Source of the DNA: a virus
Virus record (IMG/VR): IMGVR_UViG_3300042887_000364
Coordinates: 1 to 39,112 of that record
Reading direction: 5' to 3' (one strand)
Length of the DNA stretch: 39,112 nt
The position numbers and the translations under genes are program-made. A model generated the notes under the pieces. That model was given only the letters and a program-made list of their open reading frames with translations. It was not told the origin of the DNA and did not search any database. Shown in pieces: positions 29,927 through 39,112 of this stretch. Each line of letters starts with the position of its first letter. The stretch's first letter is position 1.

Positions 29927-31039
29927 TTATAACTCCGCACTAAATCCGATGTAGCCTGATGCTGAATTGTTGTTGTTTAATCCATAAGGTCTAAACTGGG
30001 TTAAACCTGATGTCGTACCCAATACTGTTCCCCAATCGCGGCTAACTCCAGTTGATTCCAAAGTGACCGCACTTAATGATGCAGCAGTGACATTGTAAAT
30101 ATGAGCACATAAAGTTGAATAATCTACTGAAGTTGGCTTCACTCTCATAGATACTGGCAATTTAACGCTTGCATAAAGTGAAGTGGTTTGGTCAGCGTAG
30201 CCCATACCATAGTTAGCAAATGAACCTGTGTCAGATGTGCGGAAGTAATACCTTTGACAAGCGGCTAATTCTCCTTGAAGTGTGCCACCAGCGCGAGTGA
30301 AAGAAGTAGCAACGCTGCCTACCTCTAATTGTACCTGTGAAAAATCAACGGTATAAGTGTCATTAAGTGGCATTTGTAAATAGATTTGCGTCATAGAACT
30401 TGTGCCAACGGTCAAACTTGAAACAGACGGCATAGCAAAAGTATAGGAAAGTCTTGTCCAACTGGTAGTTGCATTACCAATAACTGTTGGTGATAAGCCT
30501 GTTTGTGATGTTCCACCTGAACCACCGTTTTGATAAGCAAATAATGAAATTGCGATAGTTTTGCTTGCTTTAACGTATAAAGAAAGCGTTACTGTCTGAC
30601 CAGCAAAAGTACGAACATCCTCAATGTTTTGCACAATGTTTGGTGCGTAATCTGTTGCCGCGGTTGATTGGTTAAAAGAAAGAAAGTTAGGTGCAGAGTT
30701 AGGCACGGTACTGCTATCTACAGGAAATGACTTTCTGGTTACTGTTCCTGCTCCATTTTGGCGAGTTGCTGCCCATCTATCTGAGGTGTATGTACCACCA
30801 GCGGTTAGCGTGAAACTTGTACCTCGTTGCCAGTAATCAAAAGCACCATTGATAAGTGCGTTCTTACCACCAGCCATTGAACCTTGATAGCGCAAGCCTG
30901 TTGAAGTGGAACTATCTGCTACGAGAGTTTCCCCATCGTTGCCCACAGGCACTCTAGCCTGGGTAGTGGAGTAACCGAATAGGTCACCCTTTGCTGTTAA
31001 CGGCGAGTTAGCCGTTGTTGGAACTCTACCTGTAGCCAT
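29927..31039 (-). CDS. Putative tail fibre / receptor-binding protein (370 aa)
   Basis: The N-terminus reads LTAKGDLFGYSTTQARVPVG, then a GETLVADSS stretch, the same pattern as the 201-aa protein two genes upstream. A long beta-rich carbohydrate-binding-like region (NALINGAFDYWQRGTSFTLT) with repeated Trp/Tyr/Ser follows. This is the layout of variable phage fibres. The stop of the small upstream gene overlaps its ATG (TAATG). Binding target and host range are inferred, not seen. Confidence 0.75.
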   Translation of the reverse strand: MATGRVPTTANSPLTAKGDLFGYSTTQARVPVGNDGETLVADSSTSTGLRYQGSMAGGKNALINGAFDYWQRGTSFTLTAGGTYTSDRWAATRQNGAGTVTRKSFPVDSSTVPNSAPNFLSFNQSTAATDYAPNIVQNIEDVRTFAGQTVTLSLYVKASKTIAISLFAYQNGGSGGTSQTGLSPTVIGNATTSWTRLSYTFAMPSVSSLTVGTSSMTQIYLQMPLNDTYTVDFSQVQLEVGSVATSFTRAGGTLQGELAACQRYYFRTSDTGSFANYGMGYADQTTSLYASVKLPVSMRVKPTSVDYSTLCAHIYNVTAASLSAVTLESTGVSRDWGTVLGTTSGLTQFRPYGLNNNNSASGYIGFSAEL

Positions 31040-31206
31040 TAGTTCTTACCTACTTTCATACCGTTTGGAATTGGTTTTGTATAATCCCATCGCGCAATAA
31101 AATCTATGCCATCTCCGTCATCGTGTAACTCAATGCTGCCATTTCTGCCAAAATCATTATCCGTTAATTCAGGATAAGTTGCGACAATTGTTGCCCATTT
31201 AGTCAT
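31039..31206 (-). CDS. XkdW-like small tail protein (55 aa)
   Basis: ATG at 31206 opens a 55-residue frame ending in the TAATG shared with the next gene. It reads TIVATYPELTDNDFGRNGSI and later IDFIARWDYTKPIPNGMK. The YP, D-F, W-x-x-x-x-P-x-P spacing resembles XkdW-type proteins found next to phage tail fibres. It sits exactly between the two fibre genes, supporting a tail-assembly role. Confidence 0.6.
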   Translation of the reverse strand: MTKWATIVATYPELTDNDFGRNGSIELHDDGDGIDFIARWDYTKPIPNGMKVGKN

Positions 31207-31207
31207 T

Positions 31208-31813
31208 TTACGCCCCCAAATACTGACACTGGAAAATTGAATAACTTTTTACGTCTAATGAACCGCCACTGGATTGTTCAACCCTTATGTCAACATAATC
31301 GCCAACACTGCAATTCAAAATTGTTGTGATAACTGTGCCCGCTTCGCCTGTTGGTGTGGCTGCAATGTTTGCATAACTTTGTGCAGTGCCATTTCTGGTA
31401 AATCTTGCTTCCCTGTAACCGCTAGCACTGTTGTTCCAATTGATGATTGCGGTGAAAAGATACTTGCCGCCTTTACCTGTTGGAATTGTTATGCGTGAAT
31501 TGTTTGTCACGTTGTCGTGAAAACCGTCCGTGTCAAATGTTTCTGAATCCCAAGTCATAGTAGTCAAAGTGTTATTTGCTGTTGATTGACTTGCTGTTTT
31601 TGTTAATGCACAACCAACAAACGCTGGAGCACTAGGCGTAGCCCAAATAACTCCATCTGCTTGAGTCGAGTCAGCAGTTAAGACCTGTCCATTTGTACCC
31701 ACTCCCTGGCGAACCAGGGTGGCGTTACCAGTAGCGACAATAATATCGCCCTTGGTTGTCAATAGCGTTGGTTGAATACCACCTTCAACCGAAGGTATGC
31801 GTCCAACTGTCAT
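31208..31813 (-). CDS. Tail fibre with C1q-like C-terminal domain (201 aa)
   Basis: N-terminal residues 18-58 (TTKGDIIVATG, VGTNGQVLTADS) match the second fibre's N-terminus, so both likely attach to the same tail part. The rest, about residues 70-201 (TTMTWDSETFDTDGFHD, GKYLFTAIINWN, GDYVDIRVEQ), fits a C1q/TNF-type jelly-roll. Such trimeric domains bind surface sugars or proteins. It is one of two fibre genes in tandem. Confidence 0.7.
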   Translation of the reverse strand: MTVGRIPSVEGGIQPTLLTTKGDIIVATGNATLVRQGVGTNGQVLTADSTQADGVIWATPSAPAFVGCALTKTASQSTANNTLTTMTWDSETFDTDGFHDNVTNNSRITIPTGKGGKYLFTAIINWNNSASGYREARFTRNGTAQSYANIAATPTGEAGTVITTILNCSVGDYVDIRVEQSSGGSLDVKSYSIFQCQYLGA

Positions 31814-32143
31814 TTATGATAACTCGCTTCCGAAAGCATTGAATGAGAATGTTGCTGCTGAGGCATAGACTGTGATCACATCTGCTGCTCCCAGAGTCAC
31901 ACCTAGAGTCAGGGTGTCTGTAGCGTTACCAGGTAGAGATACGTCATAGGCGATGTACTGGTTTGCAGCCAAGGTAGCACCTGCCACACGGACCGCAATA
32001 CGGTATGTGCCAGCAGTTGCTGTCTGGTTGGTTACAGTGATTGTAGAGACGATTGCTTGTGTTGCAGATGGTACGGTGTAGAGCGTTGTTGCAGTCGTTG
32101 CCGATGGGTTAGATTGCCCTAACACCTTGTAATTTGTTGGCAT
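31814..32143 (-). CDS. Minor structural protein (109 aa)
   Basis: A 109-residue beta-rich protein (YKVLGQSNPSATTATTLYTV, VSTITVTNQTA, GTYRIAVRVAG). No charged or catalytic motif is visible. The layout is that of small virion-surface or baseplate beta-sandwich proteins in phage genomes. It precedes the C1q-like fibre by one base pair of spacing. Confidence 0.6.
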   Translation of the reverse strand: MPTNYKVLGQSNPSATTATTLYTVPSATQAIVSTITVTNQTATAGTYRIAVRVAGATLAANQYIAYDVSLPGNATDTLTLGVTLGAADVITVYASAATFSFNAFGSELS

Positions 32144-32177
32144 TTATTTTTTTCCTTTACTGTAGTGTTTTGGTTTC

Positions 32178-32558
32178 TTATCCACCCATTAAAAGCAGAC
32201 TACTGACAGTTCCACCAGAACTACCTGTTAGCCCATTCTCAAAGTTGGTTAGATCATATGATGAGAGTACGTGCTTGACCGATGCACCTGCGGTGTGCGC
32301 CACTGCAGACGTACCAGCACGGCCACGCACAATGGTCATCGTATCAGATGACTGGTTAGTGATAAATACAATTTCTTCGTTGATAGTGTCAACATCAATA
32401 GCAACGGTAAAGATGTCCGTGTTGCCTGGAGCAAGAGTTATACCACCCATAAGAGCAGTACCTGTACCACTGGCAACAAGCATAGATGTCGCACCACTGG
32501 TAGTAATAGCATTTTGTAGTGTTGTTTCAACGCTAGTAGATGAATAGAGACTGGCCAT
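32178..32558 (-). CDS. Minor structural protein (126 aa)
   Basis: 126 residues, Ser/Thr/Gly-rich with beta strands (FTVAIDVDTINEEIVFITNQ, DTMTIVRGRAGTSAVAHTAG). The EEIVFIT...TIVRGRAGT pattern also occurs in the 300-aa protein next door (DELIWIDNF...GFGRGYQGT), so both may carry the same small beta module. No family name is certain. It is part of the tail cluster. Confidence 0.6.
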   Translation of the reverse strand: MASLYSSTSVETTLQNAITTSGATSMLVASGTGTALMGGITLAPGNTDIFTVAIDVDTINEEIVFITNQSSDTMTIVRGRAGTSAVAHTAGASVKHVLSSYDLTNFENGLTGSSGGTVSSLLLMGG

Positions 32559-32567
32559 TGGTTTTCC

Positions 32568-33470
32568 TTATCGGGTGTAGTGAATACGGATCGGGTACTT
32601 GTCTGCCAACTTGAGTGCTTCTTCATTGAGTCGTTGCTGGTATAGAGCAAAGATGTAACGAGATGCAGCAGCACCTGCAGATGATGGTAACTTACTGTCG
32701 TTTAGATCAGCCTCAGCACTAGAGAGATTGATTCGTCCAGCGTCAAGATAAGACAGTAACTTGTATGATGCTCCGAGTACGACAACATCCTTACAAGAAT
32801 CAGGTAGACCAGTAACGTCAGCAAAATCATCTGTGTTGGCATCAAGAGTATTGGGCGTTGCTGTGTACCATACTTGAATTGTACGACCAGGCTGTACGTT
32901 CTCATAGATATTGATTGTATTGTTTGTGTTAAAGGTAGCAGCATTTGCCATACCATCTAAGCGCCAGCGATTTACTGGTAGCCATTCTTGGCTAGAACCT
33001 GTTGTCTGCCAAGAGATAAATAAGACACCTTCAACATCATCTGGCAATGGGTATGTAACCTGAGATGCGTTAAAGGTAAATGTATAAGAGTTAATAATCC
33101 ATAACTTAGGATAGAAACTGTTGATCGTATCGTTGATAGCCTTCTTGATGTTATTACGTGGGAAGGTAGGAGATAGTGTTACCTGTGCATACTGTGCGTG
33201 AGGTGATGCTGTAGTTCCTTGGTATCCACGACCAAAGCCTGGGATAACATTGAGTGTATTGCTTGCTGGTGCGAAGTTATCAATCCAGATTAACTCATCA
33301 TCAATTTCGATGATGCCTTTAGCAAGGTTACCTCCAGAGCCAACAGTAATCTGTGTGCTAGTGGTGGTTAGACCAGAAGGGTTTGCAACGTAAGTGATGC
33401 GATCTTGGCGCAGGGCGTAGCCTTGCAGGTTAGCCTTGACCTCATCTACTAGGTCGTTTAGTGTTGGCAT
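32568..33470 (-). CDS. Conserved actinophage structural protein (300 aa)
   Basis: A short N-terminal helix (LNDLVDEVKANLQGYALRQD) is followed by a beta module (about 25-105) with IDDELIWIDNF and GFGRGYQGTTASPHAQ. A second part (about 110-300) ends in helices (RYIFALYQQRLNEEALKLAD). It is probably a tail-adaptor or head-tail connector component; the assignment is from context. It shares a one-base overlap with the glycosyltransferase. Confidence 0.6.
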   Translation of the reverse strand: MPTLNDLVDEVKANLQGYALRQDRITYVANPSGLTTTSTQITVGSGGNLAKGIIEIDDELIWIDNFAPASNTLNVIPGFGRGYQGTTASPHAQYAQVTLSPTFPRNNIKKAINDTINSFYPKLWIINSYTFTFNASQVTYPLPDDVEGVLFISWQTTGSSQEWLPVNRWRLDGMANAATFNTNNTINIYENVQPGRTIQVWYTATPNTLDANTDDFADVTGLPDSCKDVVVLGASYKLLSYLDAGRINLSSAEADLNDSKLPSSAGAAASRYIFALYQQRLNEEALKLADKYPIRIHYTR

Positions 33471-34531
33471 TATTTCCTCTCATACCAGCCATCTCCCCAC
33501 AACGTAAGGAGTCTTGCAAAATATTGTTCATACTGTGGTGCTATAGCATCTAGCGAATACAAGGACACTGCTCGCTTATGTATTGCTACTGGGTCTAAAC
33601 TCTTTACCCACTCTGTTGCTACTGCAAACTCCATTGCATTTCTGCAACGGTATCCAGTAACACCTTGTGGATTAGTTTCTGTAAATGCTCCCCAGTCTGT
33701 GGTAATCGTTGGAGTTCCACAGGCTTGTGCTTCGATAACAACGTTACCGAAAGGTTCTATGTATAGCGTTGGTGCAAACAAGGCAATAGCCCCGCCCATT
33801 AACTTTGCTCGCTCTTCAGGACCGACAGGTCCTACCCATTCGCCATACTCAACTTTAGGATCTTTACCAGGACCTGCAAGGATAAGTTTCAAACCCATCT
33901 CTTTGCATACGTGCTGGGCAATCCCAATACCTTTGCGATCTACCATACGTCCTACGTATAGGTAGTAATCTTCTTTCTTTTCTTGCAGCGGAAACATCTC
34001 TGGTTCTAAGTAACCAGGTATAACCGCATCATAGAAGTTACCATCTACCATCGTTGGGTTCTTAAACATTGCATAGATACTGTGCATCCAAGCGTATGAT
34101 TCAAAAACTTTGTACTTACTAAATACTCCACCGTAACCCACACCAAACTCTACGCTGATGTGGTTGGGGTAAGCCTTAGCGATTGGTTCTTGTGATGCTC
34201 CACCGATAAGACAGATGAAATCTTTTTGCTCTAGGCGTTTTCCTAGTTCTTCGATAACCTTGCCATTAAAGATCTGCCAATGTGGTAATTCATTATTAAA
34301 CTCAGCCTCTGTAAAGTGTTTACCTGCTAGGGCTTCTTGCTGTTGCTCCTTGGTGATGCAGGTAATCAACTCATCTACTGGTGCTTCGTTATCCTCGCTT
34401 GCATACAGGTAGACCGTATGACCAAGGCTTTTCATCATTATGCAAAAGCGTCTAACCTTTTCGGTATAGGCGCAGTTGACGTAATCTTTAGTTGTTTGTG
34501 TATGGGGCAGACTGATAACGTGGAATCTCAT
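33470..34531 (-). CDS. Glycosyltransferase, GT4-like (GT-B fold)
   Basis: 353 residues with two Rossmann-like halves. VGRMVDRKGIG (about 193-203) is the nucleotide-sugar domain entry. EPFGNVVIEAQACGTPTI (258-275) is the Glu-x7-Glu motif of GT4-type retaining enzymes. The sugar donor and acceptor are unknown. It lies directly downstream of the collagen-like Thr-rich fibre gene, co-transcribed, which suggests it modifies the virion or fibre. It could instead modify host surface sugars. Confidence 0.85.
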   Translation of the reverse strand: MRFHVISLPHTQTTKDYVNCAYTEKVRRFCIMMKSLGHTVYLYASEDNEAPVDELITCITKEQQQEALAGKHFTEAEFNNELPHWQIFNGKVIEELGKRLEQKDFICLIGGASQEPIAKAYPNHISVEFGVGYGGVFSKYKVFESYAWMHSIYAMFKNPTMVDGNFYDAVIPGYLEPEMFPLQEKKEDYYLYVGRMVDRKGIGIAQHVCKEMGLKLILAGPGKDPKVEYGEWVGPVGPEERAKLMGGAIALFAPTLYIEPFGNVVIEAQACGTPTITTDWGAFTETNPQGVTGYRCRNAMEFAVATEWVKSLDPVAIHKRAVSLYSLDAIAPQYEQYFARLLTLWGDGWYERK

Positions 34532-34540
34532 ACGAGAAGT

Positions 34541-36152
<1,612 letters not shown>

Positions 36153-36156
<4 letters not shown>

Positions 36157-36437
36157 GATGACACCGCTCTGAGAGCCTGCGCTGCAGGTAGTTGAAAAGT
36201 ACCAGCGATGAGGTTACATACACCATTGTAATCGAGACGATTAGTAGTAGTCGTACCCGCAATCGCATTTAATACTCCCACTGTGTCTGTTAAGTTTGTT
36301 GATACTGAGCGTTGCGTTGCCCATTGCTTTGCAGCAAGTGCTTCACCCACCATCTCGCCTGGTGCTCTATAGGTGCCACCATTAGCCAAACGGTTAAGTT
36401 CATCTAATAACGTTGTGCCGTATTCTCCTAGTGCCAC
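36153..36437 (-). CDS. Conserved small structural protein (94 aa)
   Basis: Start GTG 36437, with GGAG nine bases upstream. It is helical at the N-terminus (GEYGTTLLDELNRLANGGTY), with a middle EALAAKQWATQRS and a C-terminus FQLPAAQALRAVSS. I recognise it as a recurring phage hypothetical. It overlaps the following gene by four bases. Confidence 0.55.
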
Positions 36438-36447
36438 CTTATATCTC

Positions 36448-36612
36448 CTACTTCTTCTTAGTTCTCTTGACTGCAGCGTTATCTACTAGATTGGGGTATG
36501 GTCGCCCTGCTGCTTTGGCTCTTGCCTTTGCTGCTGTTTTCTGTGCAGGTGTTAAAGGCTTTGACTTCTTATTAGGATTCTTTGTATCCCAGAATGCTAC
36601 TTTCTTTTTCAT
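36448..36612 (-). CDS. Lys/Ala-rich small protein (54 aa)
   Basis: ATG at 36612. The 54 residues include WDTKNPNKKSKPLTPAQKTA and GRPYPNLVDNAAV, a pattern I recall from small basic proteins in environmental phage genomes. It ends TKKK. It is one of five basic proteins in a row after the capsid-side genes, perhaps DNA-contacting head proteins. Confidence 0.7.
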   Translation of the reverse strand: MKKKVAFWDTKNPNKKSKPLTPAQKTAAKARAKAAGRPYPNLVDNAAVKRTKKK

Positions 36613-36887
36613 TTGCAACTACAATCCCAAGCACGAAGTGACTTGTTAATTCTTGAGTTCGGATCTCTAGCAGTCTTACTAGAAGTGTTCTTTGCCTTCA
36701 TCCCACACATACGACCACAGAAAGACTTGCGTCGTCCTGCAGACTTAGGAGACTTAGCAGCCTCAGCCTTTTTGACTGGAGGCTTGAGGTTCATCCCCTG
36801 CGCTTTGGCAGAGGCACGGCCCTTTGCGTTGAGGCCACCCTTTGGGTTCTTGCCCTCTGCTCTTTGCCACGCTGGAGACTTAGCCAT
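36609..36887 (-). CDS. DUF6321-like basic protein (92 aa)
   Basis: 92 residues: PAWQRAEGKNPKGGLNAKGR at the start, then RRKSFCGRMCGMKAKNTSSK, and DPNSRINKSLRAWDC. This W-QR-EGKN-GGLN-KGR ... KSFC-RM-GMK ... DP-SRIN-SLR order is the pattern I associate with DUF6321, seen in many aquatic phages. The ATG overlaps the upstream TAA. The function is unknown; it is highly basic and co-expressed with capsid genes. Confidence 0.8.
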   Translation of the reverse strand: MAKSPAWQRAEGKNPKGGLNAKGRASAKAQGMNLKPPVKKAEAAKSPKSAGRRKSFCGRMCGMKAKNTSSKTARDPNSRINKSLRAWDCSCK

Positions 36888-37057
36888 TACTTCTTCTTAC
36901 CCATTTTCTTCTTAGCCATCTTTGCCTCAGATAGAGCAATAGCAACTGCTTGCTTCTTGTTCTTTACTACTGGGCCTTTCTTGCCAGAGTGAAGTGATCC
37001 ACCCTTAAACTCGCGCATTACCTTGGCGACCTTAGCCTTCTTCTCTGCCTTGTTCAT
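36887..37057 (-). CDS. DUF6496-like basic protein (56 aa)
   Basis: ATG at 37057; 56 residues. KVAKVMREFKGGSLHSGKKG and VKNKKQAVAIALSEAK are the core of DUF6496. The tail KKKMGKKK is encoded by a purine-rich run that is also the ribosome-binding site of the next gene (TAATG overlap). The function is unknown. Confidence 0.8.
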   Translation of the reverse strand: MNKAEKKAKVAKVMREFKGGSLHSGKKGPVVKNKKQAVAIALSEAKMAKKKMGKKK

Positions 37058-37179
37058 TACTTGGCAGCCTTGCCTGGAGCACCTGTCTGGACTGATTCGT
37101 AAGTCTGAAACTTCATAGCACCTTCGTATTGCTTGTCAGGTGTTGGGTACTTCGTGATGTCTTCTTCGTAGTTTTCCAT
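37057..37179 (-). CDS. Tiny protein (40 aa)
   Basis: ATG at 37179 overlaps the upstream stop (TAATG) and its own stop overlaps the next ATG. The 40 residues start MENYEEDITKYPTPDKQYEG and end GAPGKAAK. Unlike its neighbours it is not strongly basic. No family is recognised. Confidence 0.6.
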   Translation of the reverse strand: MENYEEDITKYPTPDKQYEGAMKFQTYESVQTGAPGKAAK

Positions 37180-37301
37180 TACTTCTTCTTTCCCATCTTC
37201 TTAATGGCTGCCTTCTTCATCATCTTCTTCTTCATTTCTTTCTTTGCATCCATCTTACCTTTTGCTGTGTATGGAAACTTCTTTCCGTCTACGTTTGGCA
37301 T
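37179..37301 (-). CDS. Extremely lysine-rich small protein (40 aa)
   Basis: ATG at 37301 with AAGGAGAT upstream. It starts MPNVDGKKFPYTAKGK; nearly half of the residues are Lys, mixed with Met and Ala, ending MGKKK. The opening MPNV-GKKFPYT recurs in many phage genomes. It is likely to bind DNA or RNA, or the inner capsid. Confidence 0.7.
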   Translation of the reverse strand: MPNVDGKKFPYTAKGKMDAKKEMKKKMMKKAAIKKMGKKK

Positions 37302-37311
37302 TGTTATCTCC

Positions 37312-37584
37312 TTAGTTCTTGAAGGTCATTGAGATCCCATCGAAAGCCTTACCAGCCTCGTTGGAAAGTTGGACTGCTGCATCTATGTCTTTGCTCTTTG
37401 TTGAGCGTGGTTCTATCCCTTGACGTGTTGCGTCATAATAGGACTGTAGTTCTTTATCGTGCTGCTTTGCAGTAGGTATACCTCTGTGGTTTGCAACACC
37501 AACGCTTAGTTCTAAGTCGCCTACCTTGCAACCAAAGCATCCTTCGACATACTCAAGGTGCGTTGTGCGTCTATGTAAACTCAT
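37312..37584 (-). CDS. Conserved small phage protein with CxxC (90 aa)
   Basis: 90 residues beginning MSLHRRTTHLEYVEGCFGCK, with a CFGC pair at 16-19, then HDKELQSYYDATRQGIEPRS and EAGKAFDG. This is a common actinophage hypothetical pattern (VegCfGCk ... KELdaYrdArrqGi.P). It overlaps the 108-aa gene's stop by four bases. It may be a head-associated zinc or disulfide protein. Confidence 0.75.
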   Translation of the reverse strand: MSLHRRTTHLEYVEGCFGCKVGDLELSVGVANHRGIPTAKQHDKELQSYYDATRQGIEPRSTKSKDIDAAVQLSNEAGKAFDGISMTFKN

Positions 37585-37907
37585 ACTATCGGTGTCACAT
37601 AATCGCCGTAGCCAGCATCAATAAGAACTTGTGCTTGGTAATCACTGATCTCGTACTCGTGTCCACCAAGGAAGTAGTAACTTGCTGCTGCTAGATCATC
37701 TTGGCTTGGAGTCAAAGTTAAAGTAACAGTAGTTCCATTAACAATGATTGTTTGACCTCGTGCTACATCTGTAAGGCTTGGAGCAATAGGTCCATCAATA
37801 GTGCCACCGATAAAGCGACGACCTGCAAGGCGTGAGTATGGAGTGAACTCGTTATAGTCCGTTCCCCAAGTTTGCCACTGGTACGGAGTTACTAATGTGT
37901 ATGCCAT
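37581..37907 (-). CDS. Conserved structural protein next to capsid (108 aa)
   Basis: 108 residues. The C-terminal part (ASYYFLGGHEYEISDYQAQV, then LIDAGYGDYVTPIV) looks like a small alpha/beta domain. The N-terminal part (YTLVTPYQWQTWGTDYNEFT) is aromatic-rich. It is located immediately downstream of the capsid gene, where decoration or head-completion proteins are expected. No family name is certain. Confidence 0.6.
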   Translation of the reverse strand: MAYTLVTPYQWQTWGTDYNEFTPYSRLAGRRFIGGTIDGPIAPSLTDVARGQTIIVNGTTVTLTLTPSQDDLAAASYYFLGGHEYEISDYQAQVLIDAGYGDYVTPIV

Positions 37908-37931
37908 ATCTAACCTTTCCTAAGTGACAGA

Positions 37932-37949
37932 GGGTAGGTTTCCCTACCC
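37932..37949 (-). promoter_or_regulatory. GAAA-tetraloop hairpin after the capsid gene
   Basis: On the minus-strand transcript GGGTAGG-GAAA-CCTACCC is a perfect 7-bp stem with a GNRA loop, 22 bases past the capsid stop and 25 bases before the next ATG. There is no T-run, so it is more likely an mRNA-stabilising or processing hairpin than a terminator. It may raise capsid mRNA level. Confidence 0.55.
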
Positions 37950-37970
37950 CCTGCCGTTGCACTAGCGGAA

Positions 37971-39112
37971 TTATCCGTTTGTTGCTGCAGACTCAATGCG
38001 ATAGAGCGCTGCTTCACGAAGGCGTGCAAAGCCTCCGAAGTAGTACCAACCGATTGTGCGGAAACGACGTAGTGCGTCAATCTCTGGACCGATAACGGTT
38101 GAGATGTCTGCAGCCTGTGCTTCAGCCAATGCTTCACGACCAGCGACGATTGCGCGGTAGTTGTTGGTAAATGTAACAGTACCTGTGTCAGCAACTGATG
38201 TAATGTTAGATGCTGTAAGTGCATAGGTAAATGTTGTTGATGTTGTACCTGTGATGGTATATGTGCCGTTAACACCTGTGTTAGTTGTAGCAGCAACTGT
38301 TACAACCTGACCTGTTCCGAGGCCGTGAGCAACTGCTGTAGTAATTGTTACTACGTTAGATGTCAAAGCAACGTTGGTGATAGCAACTGTAGGTGTGATA
38401 CCTGTAGACAACTTTAGACCGTTAAGAACGCGAGGTGTCTCAACGATGAAAGCGCCTTCGATAACGCCTACTGCACCAGCAACGAACGGTGTACGCTCAA
38501 CGTACTTTGTTAGTTCCTGGAAGCCACCTGTACCAGTTTCAGCGCGAAGATCGGCTGACTGACGTGGGTGTAGGTATGCAGCATATAGTTCACCCATACG
38601 AGGCAATGCCTTGTTTGTGCGTAGTGATACAACAGCGTTACGGATGTCCGCAACTGTCATTGTGTCTACTGGGAGGATTCCTGATGATGCAGTTGGAACA
38701 GTTCCTGATGGACCGTTTGAGTAGATCACGTTAGTTCCTGCTGAGAGGACCTGACCTACAACGTTGTCAATAGAATCTGCTGCGTTGTACGCGATGATGT
38801 CAGCAAGTGCTGAATCAACATCGTTGAAAGAAGTTAGGTTTAACTTCTTTGTTGTTGTAACTGCTGAACCGTATTCGTTCAGTGTTACTGTAACCTGTGA
38901 TGGGTTACCTAGTGCAATGCTTGATACATCTGATGTTTCTGTCAATGTAGAAGTAGCCTGAGCCAAATCTGAGTAGATTGAGAAAACAACTGATGATCCT
39001 GGCATTGCCTGTTGCACTGGCTTAACATCTGCAAGTGAACGCATAACAGGAATGGAACGTAGTGCCATTCTTACATACTGATCGTATGCTGCTTGTACGA
39101 GGTTGCTGATGC
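37971..39112 (-). CDS. Major capsid protein, N4-gp56 type: main piece
   Basis: This continues from 1-343 on the closed circle; the full protein is 392 residues. N4-gp56 hallmarks are GSSVVFSIYSDL, LTETSDV, VTLNEYGSAV, the helical AYNAADSIDNVVGQVL, LHPRQSADLRAETGTGGF and GVIEGAFIVETPR. An extra beta-rich module (full-length residues about 251-329, bases 38163-38399) containing VAHGLGTGQVVTVAA and GTYTITGTTSTTFTY interrupts the C-terminal third. The fold resumes at NNYRAIVAGREALAEAQ. It forms the icosahedral shell. Confidence 0.9.
   Translation of the reverse strand, partial: ISNLVQAAYDQYVRMALRSIPVMRSLADVKPVQQAMPGSSVVFSIYSDLAQATSTLTETSDVSSIALGNPSQVTVTLNEYGSAVTTTKKLNLTSFNDVDSALADIIAYNAADSIDNVVGQVLSAGTNVIYSNGPSGTVPTASSGILPVDTMTVADIRNAVVSLRTNKALPRMGELYAAYLHPRQSADLRAETGTGGFQELTKYVERTPFVAGAVGVIEGAFIVETPRVLNGLKLSTGITPTVAITNVALTSNVVTITTAVAHGLGTGQVVTVAATTNTGVNGTYTITGTTSTTFTYALTASNITSVADTGTVTFTNNYRAIVAGREALAEAQAADISTVIGPEIDALRRFRTIGWYYFGGFARLREAALYRIESAATNG
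38807..39112. repeat. Right copy of the imperfect terminal overlap
   Basis: This is the partner of 1-306, with a constant offset of 38806 and no insertions or deletions. Joining the ends across it restores an uninterrupted capsid reading frame, so it marks the circular junction of an approximately 38.8-kb genome. Confidence 0.95.

Overview
The window is a nearly closed genome of a tailed double-stranded DNA phage that probably infects an actinobacterium. Bases 1-306 match bases 38807-39112 at 299 of 306 positions, so the ends overlap and the unit genome is about 38.8 kb. The capsid gene runs across the join. The host call is an inference. It rests on a WhiB-family regulator, a proteasome-like peptidase, an FmdB-type zinc ribbon, and two candidate leaderless promoters of the kind common in Actinobacteria. 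A short-tailed particle is suggested by a portal, an N4-gp56-type capsid protein and a 1611-residue virion protein, with no tape measure or tail tube that I can recognise. An uncultured freshwater or marine actinobacterial host is plausible but not shown.

Late module (minus strand, about 27 kb on the circle). It starts at the large terminase (14402) and runs leftward: small basic proteins, portal, the giant 1611-aa protein and three further large unknown proteins, scaffold, and capsid across the join. It continues from 37.9 kb down with small lysine-rich proteins, minor structural proteins, a collagen-like fibre, a glycosyltransferase, two fibres sharing an N-terminal motif, a tyrosine recombinase, a large beta-rich tail protein and a lysis cassette. 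It ends at a strong terminator near 26.1 kb.

Control region (14403-15249). This is the only long non-coding stretch. It holds a hairpin-rich block, several perfect dyads, two perfect consensus DnaA boxes in tandem, and a rightward promoter whose spacer is an inverted repeat. I find no DNA polymerase gene, so I infer DnaA-dependent replication by the host replisome, helped by the phage primase and helicase.

Rightward small-gene operon (15250-18794, plus). About nineteen tiny genes overlap end to end, and the last encodes a secreted lytic transglycosylase. A compact GC-rich RNA structure interrupts it at 15766-15835.

Replication and regulation operon (25379 down to 18868, minus). In transcription order it encodes a proteasome/HslV-like peptidase, a small unknown protein, a Cas4/RecB-like nuclease, a zinc-binding protein, WhiB, a RecA/DnaB-type ATPase, a Holliday-junction-resolvase-like nuclease, small proteins, a primase split over two overlapping genes, a DUF1599-like protein, a sigma-like factor and an FmdB-like zinc ribbon. 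A separate two-gene plus unit (25450-26077) encodes a zinc-ribbon protein and an HNH endonuclease. It diverges from the peptidase gene around a shared dyad.
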